Of a stretch of 64,000 bases of DNA, positions 26,125 to 35,551 are shown one piece after another. The position numbers were made by a program, and so were the translations under genes. The stretch is taken from contig NZ_CALUAE010000013.1 of assembly GCF_943913955.1 (NCBI RefSeq), forward strand, positions 1 through 64,000. The letters are read 5' to 3'. The stretch's first letter is position 1; each line of letters opens with the position of its first letter. The notes under the pieces are model-generated. The model was not told where the DNA came from. It did not search any database and saw only the letters and a list, made by a program, of their open reading frames with translations. The DNA is from Mycolicibacterium bacteremicum (lineage in GTDB: Bacteria > Actinomycetota > Actinomycetes > Mycobacteriales > Mycobacteriaceae).

Positions 26125-26337
26125 ATGAGCACGACGACCTACACGGTGACGGGCATGTCCTGCGGACACTGCGAAGCCTCGGTACGCGAAGAGGTGGGCG
26201 GCCTCGCCGGAGTCCAGGGTGTGGAAGTCAGCGCCAAGACCGGAGCACTCACCGTCACCTCCGAAGGTGGCATCGATGACGCGCAGGTCCTTGCCGCGGT
26301 CGCAGAAGCCGGCTACTCGGCGGTGCGTGTCGCATGA
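26125..26337 (+). CDS. copZ: Copper chaperone with heavy-metal-associated domain
   Basis: The 70-residue protein is one HMA domain with the copper-binding MSCGHC loop at residues 11-16. It has the usual babbab pattern and ends just after the fourth strand (EAGYSAVRV). An AAAGGA ribosome site precedes the ATG. It would carry Cu(I) in the cytoplasm to the copA exporter. Two CsoR/RicR boxes lie directly upstream, and its stop overlaps the next gene as ATGA, so it starts the copper operon. Confidence 0.93.
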   Translation: MSTTTYTVTGMSCGHCEASVREEVGGLAGVQGVEVSAKTGALTVTSEGGIDDAQVLAAVAEAGYSAVRVA

Positions 26338-27302
26338 ATGCCGCGGGACGACTGGCCGCCTTCGGCGTGGGCCTGGCCGTAGCCTTCGGTGCTGCCTACA
26401 CGACCGCGGCGGCCGTCGTCCCCGCACCGGCGGCGACGCCAACCATCACCTCGGCGACGCCCCCGCCAGCCGCAGCCAGTGCGCCCGCAGGCGGGCCCGC
26501 GGCACCGGCTGCCGCGCCGCCAGCGGACCCGGCAGGTCTGTCCCTGGCGCGGGACGGATATCAACTGTCTCCGATGCAGGCACCGGAGGTCACCGGCGCC
26601 CCTGGCGTGCTGAGTTTCTCGATCCTGGACCCGACCGGCCAACCGCTGCGGGACTACGACACGGTGCACGACAAACTTCTGCACCTGATCGTGGTGCGTT
26701 CGGACGGAACACAATTCCGCCATGTGCATCCGAGTCTGGATCGACGCACCGGAGCGTGGTCGACCCCATTTGAGTGGAATGCCGCAGGGACATACCGGAT
26801 CTTCGCCGACTTCACCCCCACCGGGGGCCGTCAACTCACACTCACCCGTGCCGTGGAGGTTGCCGGAGCATTCACCCCGACGCGCATCCAGGGCAGTCGC
26901 ACCATTGATCGGGTCGACGGCTACACCGTGGAGCTTCAGGGGGACCTGATCGCTGGTGCCTCGACCGAACTCACTGCGCGCATCACACGCGGTGATCGAC
27001 CCGTCACCTCGCTGCAGCCCTACCTCGGTGCGTTCGGGCACCTCGTCGCGCTGCGCGACGGCGACCTTGCCTACCTGCATGTCCATCCCGAAGGCGCCGA
27101 ACCCGCACCCGGGGACAGCGGCGGCCCCGCCGTGGCGTTTGCGGCCACCGCACCGACCGCGGGGCGCTACCTGCTTTATCTGGACTTCCAGGTCGAGGGA
27201 ACGGTGCGCACCGCGACGTTCGTCCTCGGCGCCACCCGAGCTGCTGACCGCGGTCCTGCGCCGACGCCGGCACCACACGACGCCGGCCACGGCGGGCACT
27301 GA
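26334..27302 (+). CDS. Secreted protein with two HxHP modules, candidate copper-binding protein
   Basis: This 322-residue protein begins with a signal or anchor segment (about 1-30), then an Ala/Pro-rich linker (30-68). Two related modules follow. The first has LLHLIVVRSDG and FRHVHP, ending RIFADF (about 118-163); the second has FGHLVALRDG and YLHVHP, ending LLYLDF (about 233-290). The tail is His-rich (HDAGHGGH). I recognise no named domain. The repeated His motifs and coupling to copZ and copA suggest extracytoplasmic copper binding; that is inference. Confidence 0.75.
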   Translation: MNAAGRLAAFGVGLAVAFGAAYTTAAAVVPAPAATPTITSATPPPAAASAPAGGPAAPAAAPPADPAGLSLARDGYQLSPMQAPEVTGAPGVLSFSILDPTGQPLRDYDTVHDKLLHLIVVRSDGTQFRHVHPSLDRRTGAWSTPFEWNAAGTYRIFADFTPTGGRQLTLTRAVEVAGAFTPTRIQGSRTIDRVDGYTVELQGDLIAGASTELTARITRGDRPVTSLQPYLGAFGHLVALRDGDLAYLHVHPEGAEPAPGDSGGPAVAFAATAPTAGRYLLYLDFQVEGTVRTATFVLGATRAADRGPAPTPAPHDAGHGGH

Positions 27303-27333
27303 CCCGCGGGCTCACCCTCAGAAAGGAGCAGTC

Positions 27334-29616
27334 ATGACGACATCGACACCGGTGCCCGCCGCGAGCATCGAACTGCAGATCGGCGGCATGACGTGCGCGT
27401 CGTGCGCCAACCGCATCGAACGCCGACTCAACAAGCTCGACGGTGTCATCGCCTCGGTCAACTACGCCACCGAGAAGGCGACCGTGGCCGTGCCGGACGG
27501 ATATGACCCGGCGGACCTGATCAGCGCAGTGGAGGCCACCGGCTACACGGCCAGCCTGCCGGCCACCTCCGCACCTGCACGCGAGGACACTTCGCTAACA
27601 GCCCACGACGATCCCGAACTCTACGCGCTGCGTCACCGCCTCCTCGGCTCGACCGTGCTGTCGATTCCGGTGATCGCGATGGCGATGATCCCGGCACTGC
27701 AATTCACCTACTGGCAGTGGGCGTCGCTGACACTGGCTGCGCCAGTAGTGATCTGGGCGGCCTGGCCGTTTCACCGCGCCGCGTGGGCCAACCTGCGACA
27801 CGGCAGCGCCACGATGGACACCCTCATCTCAATGGGCACCCTCGCGGCGTTCCTCTGGTCGCTCTACGCGTTGTTCCTCGGCACGGCCGGAACCGCCGGC
27901 ATGACGCACCCTTTCGCGCTGACCCTGGCCCCGTCCCACGGCGCCGCCAACATCTACCTCGAGGTCGCGGCCGGTGTGACCACCTTCATCCTGGCCGGCC
28001 GCTACTTCGAGAAACGATCCAAAAGGCAGGCCGGCGCGGCGTTACGCGCCTTGCTGGAGTTGGGCGCCAAGGAAGTCTCAGTGCTGCTCGACGGCACCGA
28101 AACAAAGATCCCGGTCGACCGGCTCGCCGTCGGCGACGAATTCGTTGTGCGACCGGGGGAGAAGATCGCCACCGACGGAGTGGTGGTGTCGGGGACCTCG
28201 GCGGTGGATGCGTCTATGCTGACCGGCGAATCAGTGCCGGTGGATGTCGGCGTCGGTGACACCGTGGTGGGCGCGACGGTCAATGCCGGTGGTCGCCTGG
28301 TGGTACGGGCCAGCCGGGTGGGTTCGGACACCCAACTCGCCCAGATGGCTCAACTGGTCGAGAACGCACAATCCGGTAAAGCGCAGGTACAGCGTCTGGC
28401 CGACCGTATCTCCGGTGTCTTCGTGCCGATCGTGATCGCCGTCGCCGTGATCACCCTCGGGGCATGGCTGGGCGCCGGGTATCCTGCCGCGGCCGCGTTC
28501 ACCGCCGCGGTCGCGGTATTGGTGATCGCCTGCCCGTGCGCCCTCGGGTTGGCCACTCCCACTGCACTTCTCGTCGGCACCGGGCGCGGCGCGCAGATGG
28601 GCATCCTCATCAAAGGCCCCGAAGTGCTGGAGTCCACCCGCACCGTGGACACAGTCGTCCTGGACAAGACCGGCACCGTCACCACCGGCAAGATGGCACT
28701 CGTCGACGTTCGCACCATTCCCGGAACGCAGCGACGCGATCTGCTGCGCCTGGCCGGCGCCCTGGAAGACGCCTCCGAACACCCCATTGCCCGAGCGATC
28801 GCCAGCGCGGCCAGAGATGAAGTCGGCGTACTTCCCACAGTCGAGGACTTCGCCAACGCCGAAGGCGAGGGCGTGCATGGCGTGGTCGACGGTCATGCCG
28901 TCGTCGTGGGGCGCGAGAGCTTGCTCACCGACTGGGCCCAACACCTCGACACTGACCTCGCCCAAGCCAAACAACACGCCGAGGCCGAGGGAAAGACGGT
29001 GGTGACTGTCGGGTGGGACGGCACGGCCCGGGGCATCCTGATCATCGCCGACACCGTCAAGCCCACAAGCGCGCAAGCGATCACTGAGCTCAAGGAACTC
29101 GGATTGACCCCAATTCTGCTGACCGGAGACAACGACGCCGTCGCTCGGCGCATTGCCGCCGATGTCGGTATCGACACGGTGATAGCCGAGGTCATGCCCG
29201 AAGGCAAGGTGCAGGCGATCACCCTCCTGCAGTCCCAAGGCAAGACGGTCGCGATGATCGGTGACGGCGTCAACGACGCGGCAGCGCTGGCTCAAGCCGA
29301 CCTCGGCCTGGCGATGGGCACCGGCACCGACGTCGCCATCGAAGCATCCGACATCACGTTGGTGCGCGGAGACCTGCGTAGCGCAGGCGACGCAATCGGA
29401 CTGTCGCGCAGAACATTATCGACGATCAAGACCAATCTGTTCTGGGCGTTCGCCTACAACGTCGCGGCGATCCCGGTGGCCGCGTTGGGAATGCTCAACC
29501 CGATGCTTGCCGGCGCGGCAATGGCGTTCTCCAGTGTGTTCGTCGTCGGAAACAGCCTGCGCCTGCGTGGTTTCGCCAGCACCTTCACCGACCGCGAGGA
29601 CAACGACCATGAATAA
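27334..29616 (+). CDS. copA: Cu(+)-exporting P-type ATPase (CopA/CtpV type)
   Basis: With AAAGGAG before the ATG at 27334 the protein has 760 residues. An N-terminal HMA domain carries MTCASC (residues 19-24). It is followed by eight predicted membrane helices with the P1B-1 signature CPCALGLATP, the phosphorylation motif DKTGTVTTGK, the TGES actuator motif, the HP motif in DASEHPIARA and the GDGVNDAAALAQAD hinge. The C-terminal helices carry the YN...MxxS-type residues of Cu(I) pumps. It exports cytoplasmic Cu(I). The stop overlaps the CCC-peptide start. Confidence 0.95.
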   Translation: MTTSTPVPAASIELQIGGMTCASCANRIERRLNKLDGVIASVNYATEKATVAVPDGYDPADLISAVEATGYTASLPATSAPAREDTSLTAHDDPELYALRHRLLGSTVLSIPVIAMAMIPALQFTYWQWASLTLAAPVVIWAAWPFHRAAWANLRHGSATMDTLISMGTLAAFLWSLYALFLGTAGTAGMTHPFALTLAPSHGAANIYLEVAAGVTTFILAGRYFEKRSKRQAGAALRALLELGAKEVSVLLDGTETKIPVDRLAVGDEFVVRPGEKIATDGVVVSGTSAVDASMLTGESVPVDVGVGDTVVGATVNAGGRLVVRASRVGSDTQLAQMAQLVENAQSGKAQVQRLADRISGVFVPIVIAVAVITLGAWLGAGYPAAAAFTAAVAVLVIACPCALGLATPTALLVGTGRGAQMGILIKGPEVLESTRTVDTVVLDKTGTVTTGKMALVDVRTIPGTQRRDLLRLAGALEDASEHPIARAIASAARDEVGVLPTVEDFANAEGEGVHGVVDGHAVVVGRESLLTDWAQHLDTDLAQAKQHAEAEGKTVVTVGWDGTARGILIIADTVKPTSAQAITELKELGLTPILLTGDNDAVARRIAADVGIDTVIAEVMPEGKVQAITLLQSQGKTVAMIGDGVNDAAALAQADLGLAMGTGTDVAIEASDITLVRGDLRSAGDAIGLSRRTLSTIKTNLFWAFAYNVAAIPVAALGMLNPMLAGAAMAFSSVFVVGNSLRLRGFASTFTDREDNDHE

Positions 29617-29764
29617 CAACGAGCAGCGCACCAGCTGCTGCTGCACCGGTGACCGACAACGCACGAACCCCGCAGCCGACACCACCGGACCCAACCTGCT
29701 CGACATCGATTGGCGCGCCCCTATCAGACCGCCCAGCCACGCCCCCGAAGTGAGAAACCCATGA
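29609..29764 (+). CDS. 51-residue CCC-motif small protein in the copper operon
   Basis: The ATG at 29609 lies within the end of copA, and the TGA at 29762-29764 overlaps the csoR ATG, so translation is coupled at both ends. The peptide has three adjacent cysteines near its start (TSCCCTGD, about residues 9-11) and a hydrophilic Pro-rich remainder with LLDIDWRAP. The cysteine triplet suits Cu(I) binding. I do not recognise a family. The tight packing argues that it is a real gene. Confidence 0.65.
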   Translation: MNNNEQRTSCCCTGDRQRTNPAADTTGPNLLDIDWRAPIRPPSHAPEVRNP

Positions 29765-30090
29765 CCACCATCGAGAACGCCGACTGCTGCACCACACCCG
29801 ATGTGAAACACCACGGCTACATCACCGACAAAGACAGGTACCTCGCACGGCTCAAACGCATCGAGGGCCAAGCCCGCGGAATCAGTCGCATGATCGAGCA
29901 GGACCGCTACTGCATCGACATCCTCACCCAGGTCGACGCGCTGACAAAAGCTCTGCAAGGAGTGGCCTTGGGGCTACTCGATGATCACCTCCGCCACTGC
30001 GTCCGAAACGCCGCCGCCGGCGGCGGGCCGACGGCCGAGGCCACACTGACCGAAGCTTCCGAGGCGATCGCCCGGTTGGTGCGCTCCTAG
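29761..30090 (+). CDS. csoR: CsoR/RicR-family copper-sensing repressor
   Basis: The 109-residue protein is a complete CsoR-type helical bundle (KDRYLARLKRIEGQARGISRMIEQDRYC). The Cu(I)-coordinating triad is present as Cys51, His76 and Cys80. It has an additional Cys-Cys pair at residues 9-10. Without copper it should bind the two TACCC-N5-GGGTA boxes upstream of copZ; Cu(I) binding releases it. Its position inside the operon gives negative feedback. RicR and CsoR cannot be separated from sequence alone here. Confidence 0.92.
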   Translation: MTTIENADCCTTPDVKHHGYITDKDRYLARLKRIEGQARGISRMIEQDRYCIDILTQVDALTKALQGVALGLLDDHLRHCVRNAAAGGGPTAEATLTEASEAIARLVRS

Positions 30091-30137
30091 CCACCGATCA
30101 CTGGTCCGCACTCGTGCGATGGAGGATGAGGACAACC

Positions 30138-32195
30138 ATGACCCACCACGATCACACCAAATCGACACCACACAACCAGCACCACACCGGCCATGGTGGT
30201 CACGGCGGCGGCCACGGCGACCACGTCGCCCAGTTCCGCAAGCTGTTCTGGATCAACCTGATCATCGCTGTTCCCGTCATCGCCTTCTCGTCGATGTTCG
30301 CCATGCTCGTCGGCTACGACATCCCGCAGTTCGCCGGCGTGCCGTGGATCGCGCCCGTGCTCGGCACCGTCATGTACATCATTGGCGGTCGGCCCTTCCT
30401 CACCGGCGCAGTCTCTGAAATCCGGTCGCGTACACCAGGAATGATGCTGCTGATCGGACTGGCCATCACGGTCGCTTTCCTGGCCTCCTGGGGAGCGAGC
30501 CTGGGAATGCTGCATCATGAGCTCGAATTCTGGTGGGAGCTCGCGCTGCTCATCGTGATCATGCTGTTGGGCCATTGGGTCGAGATGCGCTCGCTGGCCC
30601 AGACGACATCAGCACTGGACTCGCTGGCCGCGTTGCTGCCCGACGAAGCCGAGAAAGTCGAAGGCGAGCACACCGTGACGGTGCCACCGGCGGATCTGCG
30701 CGTCGGGGACATCGTCGTCATCCGCCCGGGCGCCAGCATTCCGGCCGACGGCATCATCACCGACGGCCGCGCCGACATCGACGAGTCGATGGTGACCGGT
30801 GAATCCCGGCCGGTCACACGCAACGTCGGGGACGCCGTCACCGCCGGCACGGTCGCCACCGACTCCGGCCTACGCGTCAAGGTCACCGCCACCGGTGAGG
30901 ACACCGCGTTGGCCGGCATCCAACGGCTGGTCACCGAGGCGCAGAATTCCTCCTCACGAGCTCAGCGCCTGGCAGACCGCGCCGCCGGATGGTTGTTCTG
31001 GTTCGCGGTCGCCACCGCGGCCATCACCGCACTGATATGGGCCCTCGTCGGGCAACCCGACGCCGCGGTGATCCGAGCCATCACCGTCCTGGTCATCGCC
31101 TGCCCGCACGCCCTGGGCCTTGCTATCCCGCTGGTCGTGTCGATCGCCACCGAGCGAGCCGCCCGCGGTGGAGTCTTGATCAAAGACCGACTCGCCCTGG
31201 AAGGTATGCGCACCGTCGACGCAGTCCTTTTCGACAAGACCGGCACGCTGACCAAAGGCGAACCCACCGTCACCGCCGTGCACGCCACCGGCGACCACGA
31301 TGAAGCAGAAGTCCTCGCGCTGGCCGCGGCGGCCGAAACCGACAGCGAACATCCGCTAGCCAAAGCAGTCGTGAAGGCTGCCGCCGAAAAGGGCCTAACG
31401 GTGCCCTCAGCCACGGGCTTCGCATCTTTGCCGGCGGTGGGCGTCACCGCAACCGTCGACGGCCACCAGATACGCGTCGGCGGGCCCCGGCTGCTCGAAG
31501 AGCTCGGCGAACCAGAGATCGACGTCGCCGACCAATGGCGTGCCCACGGCGCGATCATCCTGCACGTCGTGCACGACGGCGCAGTCATCGGCGCCCTAAG
31601 TCTGGCTGATGAAACACGTCCCGAATCCTCCGACGCCGTGGATGCCCTGCACAAACTCGGTGTCGAAGTCGTCATGATCACCGGAGACGCCAAGGCCGTC
31701 GCCGAAACCGTCGGCCAACACCTCGGCATCGACCGCGTCTTCGCCGGTGTCCGCCCGGAAGACAAAGCATCCAAAGTGGCTGCACTGCAACATGAAGGGA
31801 AGAAGGTCGCCATGGTCGGCGACGGCGTGAACGACGCTCCAGCCCTGGCACAAGCCGATGTCGGCATCGCCATCGGCGCCGGAACCGACGTCGCTATTGC
31901 CTCCGCGGGCGTCATCCTGGCCAGCTCGGATCCCCGCTCGGTGCTCTCGGTCATCGAGCTATCCCGCGCCACCTACCGCAAGATGAAGCAAAACCTGTGG
32001 TGGGGTGCTGGCTACAACCTCGTGTCGGTGCCGCTGGCAGCCGGGATCTTGGCACCGATCGGATTCATCCTGCCGATGTCGATCGGCGCCATCCTCATGT
32101 CACTGTCGACGATCGTCGTCGCCCTCAACGCGCAACTACTCCGACGCTTGGATCTTCGGCCTGAAGCGAGCACTCATGCCGTAATGCAGCGCTGA
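30138..32195 (+). CDS. copB: CopB-type copper-translocating P-type ATPase (CPH motif)
   Basis: The 685-residue pump has a strikingly His-rich N-terminus (residues 3-30) instead of an HMA domain. The ion-channel motif is CPHALGLAIP, which places it in the P1B-3 group. DKTGTLTKGE, TGES and GDGVNDAPALAQAD are intact. P1B-3 ATPases export Cu(II) or Cu(I) and silver. It starts 47 nt after csoR, so it probably shares the operon and complements copA with a different copper form or affinity. Confidence 0.93.
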   Translation: MTHHDHTKSTPHNQHHTGHGGHGGGHGDHVAQFRKLFWINLIIAVPVIAFSSMFAMLVGYDIPQFAGVPWIAPVLGTVMYIIGGRPFLTGAVSEIRSRTPGMMLLIGLAITVAFLASWGASLGMLHHELEFWWELALLIVIMLLGHWVEMRSLAQTTSALDSLAALLPDEAEKVEGEHTVTVPPADLRVGDIVVIRPGASIPADGIITDGRADIDESMVTGESRPVTRNVGDAVTAGTVATDSGLRVKVTATGEDTALAGIQRLVTEAQNSSSRAQRLADRAAGWLFWFAVATAAITALIWALVGQPDAAVIRAITVLVIACPHALGLAIPLVVSIATERAARGGVLIKDRLALEGMRTVDAVLFDKTGTLTKGEPTVTAVHATGDHDEAEVLALAAAAETDSEHPLAKAVVKAAAEKGLTVPSATGFASLPAVGVTATVDGHQIRVGGPRLLEELGEPEIDVADQWRAHGAIILHVVHDGAVIGALSLADETRPESSDAVDALHKLGVEVVMITGDAKAVAETVGQHLGIDRVFAGVRPEDKASKVAALQHEGKKVAMVGDGVNDAPALAQADVGIAIGAGTDVAIASAGVILASSDPRSVLSVIELSRATYRKMKQNLWWGAGYNLVSVPLAAGILAPIGFILPMSIGAILMSLSTIVVALNAQLLRRLDLRPEASTHAVMQR

Positions 32196-32263
32196 AACAT
32201 CGGTGCACCACGCGCCGTCGACAGACCCCGACACGTCCTGACGGCAAGGGCAGGCGGCAACGT

Positions 32264-33028
32264 CTAGTGTTCGTGGCTGCTGTGATCATGCAACGGTTGG
32301 GCCGGCGCGGCCGGGGCATGCTCAATGGCCGGTGCAAGCGGTGGCTCGGGTGCGCCTGCGCCGCCATCGAGTGGGGCGGCGTGCTTAGGTGCGGCCGGCC
32401 CGACGTTCAACGGAACGGCCGGCGCGGGATCGTGCCCGTGGTCGTGCTGGTCGCCGCCGTGATGATCGTCGGCGTGCTCGGCGTTGGTTGCGTGGTGGCC
32501 CGAATCGGCTTCCGCCGGGCCGTGGTGGTGGCCGTGGCGCTGACCGGATACCACGCCCACCGTGGAGGCCAGGGTGACCACGCCGACCGCGCCGAGCAGC
32601 ACTGCGGCACTCGCTAACCCGGAAACCGGTTGGCCCTGCAGCCCGCGATACCAAATCCAGCCGGCACCCATCACGACATAAATCTGCATCAACAACGCCG
32701 CCAAGTCGGCGCCCTGCACCACTTCGGCCTGGCCCGCATGCGGGCCGAATGGGGCACCCGCAGTGCGCGACAAAGCCCACAAGGCGATGGCGCCAACATT
32801 GAGGACGATCCCCGCCGCCAGAACCGGAAGAGTCGTCCTGACCAGGACCACGCGCGCCCAGATCAGTTGGAGCAGCGCGAGTGCCGCGAAGAACGCTCCG
32901 GACAACGCCCATTCCTGCCAGTGCGCAGGAACGACCGCGAAGTGGACAACTGCCGCCCCGAAAGACGCCAGTGCGGCGCACCGAGCAGCCAGCCGGCTGT
33001 CTGTCTTGGGCGCTGCTTTGATAGCCAT
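32264..33028 (-). CDS. Membrane protein with long His-rich tail
   Basis: From the ATG at 33026-33028 the protein has 254 residues. Four or five hydrophobic helices (about 15-155) are followed by a long tail rich in His, Asp, Pro and Ala (about 160-254) with runs such as GHHHGP and DDHHGGDQHDHGHD. It converges on copB. I recognise no named domain. The tail looks made for metal binding, so a role in copper storage, sensing or transport within the island is likely but unproven. Confidence 0.75.
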   Translation of the reverse strand: MAIKAAPKTDSRLAARCAALASFGAAVVHFAVVPAHWQEWALSGAFFAALALLQLIWARVVLVRTTLPVLAAGIVLNVGAIALWALSRTAGAPFGPHAGQAEVVQGADLAALLMQIYVVMGAGWIWYRGLQGQPVSGLASAAVLLGAVGVVTLASTVGVVSGQRHGHHHGPAEADSGHHATNAEHADDHHGGDQHDHGHDPAPAVPLNVGPAAPKHAAPLDGGAGAPEPPLAPAIEHAPAAPAQPLHDHSSHEH

Positions 33029-33426
33029 TGTTCGATGATGACAGCCCCACCGACCTCGCACAGGAGGCGGACATAACATCTCAACCCCAACGAGATCGGT
33101 TCGTCACGAAACCCGAGTGGCTACATCACGACATCTTTCGGGCCTATCCACCAGTGCGAGCTGGGAAGCTCAAAGCGAACATGAGCAGTCTTAATACTCC
33201 GCTGTCGTCCTCGACCCCGCGACGACTGGGACCACGGTGTGGTTTCAGGGTATGCCATGTTGTCCGGAAATTGACCCAGACCATTTCGCGTGGAGGCTTA
33301 GATCGCCGCACAACAGGCAGGCGGCATATGCCATAACGCGGCGGAACCTACCAAAGGCGCCGCGGCAAACGGTCGGCCCAGTGAACCGGCGGCCGGGCCA
33401 GCACCGCGGCCCGCAAGGGATCGAGA
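33029..33426. other. Intergenic region at the distal edge of the copper island
   Basis: These 398 bases have lower GC in places (33100-33340) than the flanks, and no convincing full gene. A 38-codon minus-strand ORF at 33348-33464 has high-GC codon use and is discussed as a finding. This may be the distal boundary of the acquired copper block. Confidence 0.4.
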
Positions 33427-35424
33427 TCAGAGTCGCTCGGTCGAGTCCGCTGACCTGGCGTCATCTGCCAACGGACAACTGCCTCGCCGACAGAGCATGG
33501 CGCCTTGAGACCGGCTGCTCGCCACCTGCGCGGGACGTTCGCTGAACTGGGTGCGGTACAGGTCGGTGTACCGTCCGCCGCGGGCAAGCAGCTGCTCGTG
33601 ATCACCGCGTTCGACGATGTGGCCATCCTCGACGACGAGGATGAGATCGGCGGCGCGCACCGTCGACAACCGGTGGGCGATGACGATCGAGGTGCGGCCG
33701 GCCAGCGCCTCGGCCAGCGCCTGCTGCACCGCGGCCTCGGACTCTGAGTCCAGCGACGCGGTCGCCTCGTCGAGGATGACCACCTGGGGCGAGGCCAGCA
33801 ACACCCGCGCGATGGTGAGCCGCTGCCGCTGTCCGCCGGAGAGCCGGTACCCGCGCTCGCCCACGATGGTGTCCAGCCCGTCGGGCATGCCGGCGACGAC
33901 ATCGGCAAGACGAGCCCGGTGCAGCGCCGCCCAGATCTGCTCGTCGGTCGCATCGGGTGCGGCCAGCAGGAGATTCGACCGGATCGACTCGTGGAAAAGG
34001 TGTCCGTCCTGGGTGACCATGCCGACGGTCTTCTTCAGCGAAGCGAACGTCACGTCTCGCAGATCGGCTCCGTTGAGCCGGATCGCGCCCGCGGCCGATC
34101 CCGAATCTTTCAACGCGTCAACGTCATAGAGCCGCGCCAACAGCGACGCGATGGTCGACTTGCCCGCCCCGGACGGCCCGACGAGAGCCACCACCTGTCC
34201 GGGCTGTGCGGTGAACGAGATGCCGTGCAGGACCTCATCCCCGCCGCGGCGGTCGAGTTCGGCGACCTCTTCGAGTGAGGCCAGCGACACCTGATCGGCG
34301 GCCGGATAGGAGAAGCGAACCTGGTCGAATTGCACGTGGACCGGACCGCGCGGCACCTCGACGGCACCGGGGCGTTCGCGGATCAGCGGTACCAGATCGA
34401 GTACTTCGAAGACCCTGTCGAAACTGACAAGTGCCGTGGCGACCTCGACCCGCGCGTTGGCCAGCGCGGTGAGAGGTGCATAGAGCCGGGTCAGCAGCAG
34501 GGCCAGTGACACGATGGCGCCGGCCTGCAGATGCCCGCCGATCGCGAGCGCTCCGCCCAGCCCGTACACCAGTGCCAATGCCAGCGCCGACATCAGCGTC
34601 ATCGAGTTCATGAACGTGGTCTGCAGCATTGCGGTGCGTACCCCGATATCGCGCACCCGGCCGGCCCGCGTCCTGAATTCGCGCGACTCCGCGGCGGGGT
34701 CGCCGAACAACTTCACCAGCGTGGCGCCCGGCGCGGAGAACCGCTCGGTCATCTGGTTGTTCATGGTGGCGTTGTGGGTGGCTGCCTCGCGCGACAGCCG
34801 CGCCATGGCGGCGCCGATCCGGCGGGACGGAATCAGGAACAGCGGCAGTACCGCCAACGCCAGCAACGTGATCTGCCACGAGATGCTCATCATCACCGCC
34901 AGGGTCAGCAGCAGTGTGACGAGGTTGGAGACGACGCCGGACAGTGTGTCCGAGAACGCGCGCTGGGCGCCCATCACGTCCTGGCCGAGCCTGCTGACCA
35001 GGGCACCCGTGCGGGTTCGGGTGAAAAACGCGACCGGCATGCGCTGCACGTGGTCGAACACCGCCGTGCGGAGGTCGAGTATCAGGCCTTCCCCGATCGT
35101 CGACGACAGCCAGCGGGTGACGAGTGCCAACGCGGCTTCGGCGATCGCGACGACCGCGATGACGATAGCCAGCAGGATGGCCACCCGGGCGTTACCGGCT
35201 CCGGTGATCTCGTCGACGACGCGGCCGGCCAGTAGCGGCGTCGCCACCGTCAAGGCCGCCGCCACCACGCTGACGGTGAGGAACACACCGAGTCGGCGAT
35301 GATGGCGTGCCGCAAACCGCCAGATCCGTGGGAGCAGCCCCTGACCTGCCAATGCGTGCAGATCACCGCCGCGCGCATGCGTCTGCCGGTAGAGGGACTG
35401 CCGGGCCACGGTCTCCAAGCTCAT
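33427..35424 (-). CDS. ABC exporter, fused transmembrane and ATPase domains
   Basis: I prefer the ATG at 35422-35424 (MSLETVARQ), preceded by GGTGGA, over a TTG 21 bases upstream; it gives 665 residues. A six-helix type IV membrane domain spans about 45-330 and an ATPase about 360-600, with Walker A GPSGAGKST, signature LSGGQRQRL and Walker B VILDEATASLD. It is a homodimeric or paired half-transporter of the multidrug/lipid exporter kind. No partner half-transporter is adjacent. The last 40 residues are unusual and Ser/Arg-rich. Confidence 0.9.
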   Translation of the reverse strand: MSLETVARQSLYRQTHARGGDLHALAGQGLLPRIWRFAARHHRRLGVFLTVSVVAAALTVATPLLAGRVVDEITGAGNARVAILLAIVIAVVAIAEAALALVTRWLSSTIGEGLILDLRTAVFDHVQRMPVAFFTRTRTGALVSRLGQDVMGAQRAFSDTLSGVVSNLVTLLLTLAVMMSISWQITLLALAVLPLFLIPSRRIGAAMARLSREAATHNATMNNQMTERFSAPGATLVKLFGDPAAESREFRTRAGRVRDIGVRTAMLQTTFMNSMTLMSALALALVYGLGGALAIGGHLQAGAIVSLALLLTRLYAPLTALANARVEVATALVSFDRVFEVLDLVPLIRERPGAVEVPRGPVHVQFDQVRFSYPAADQVSLASLEEVAELDRRGGDEVLHGISFTAQPGQVVALVGPSGAGKSTIASLLARLYDVDALKDSGSAAGAIRLNGADLRDVTFASLKKTVGMVTQDGHLFHESIRSNLLLAAPDATDEQIWAALHRARLADVVAGMPDGLDTIVGERGYRLSGGQRQRLTIARVLLASPQVVILDEATASLDSESEAAVQQALAEALAGRTSIVIAHRLSTVRAADLILVVEDGHIVERGDHEQLLARGGRYTDLYRTQFSERPAQVASSRSQGAMLCRRGSCPLADDARSADSTERL

Positions 35425-35551
35425 GAATCCACCGTAGAAGCTCAACGGCGGTCGAGGTCAAAGCCTTCCCGCGGTCCAGGGCACATGTGTGAGCCTCGCG
35501 CCGGCCGGGAATGGATGTCTCGTGCCGGGAGAGACGTTAGAAGCGGGTCGA

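Noticed and set aside
33235..33260. GGTTT...GGGTA near 33240 as a SigF promoter
   Set aside because: The two boxes are only a few bases apart and no plus-strand gene follows.
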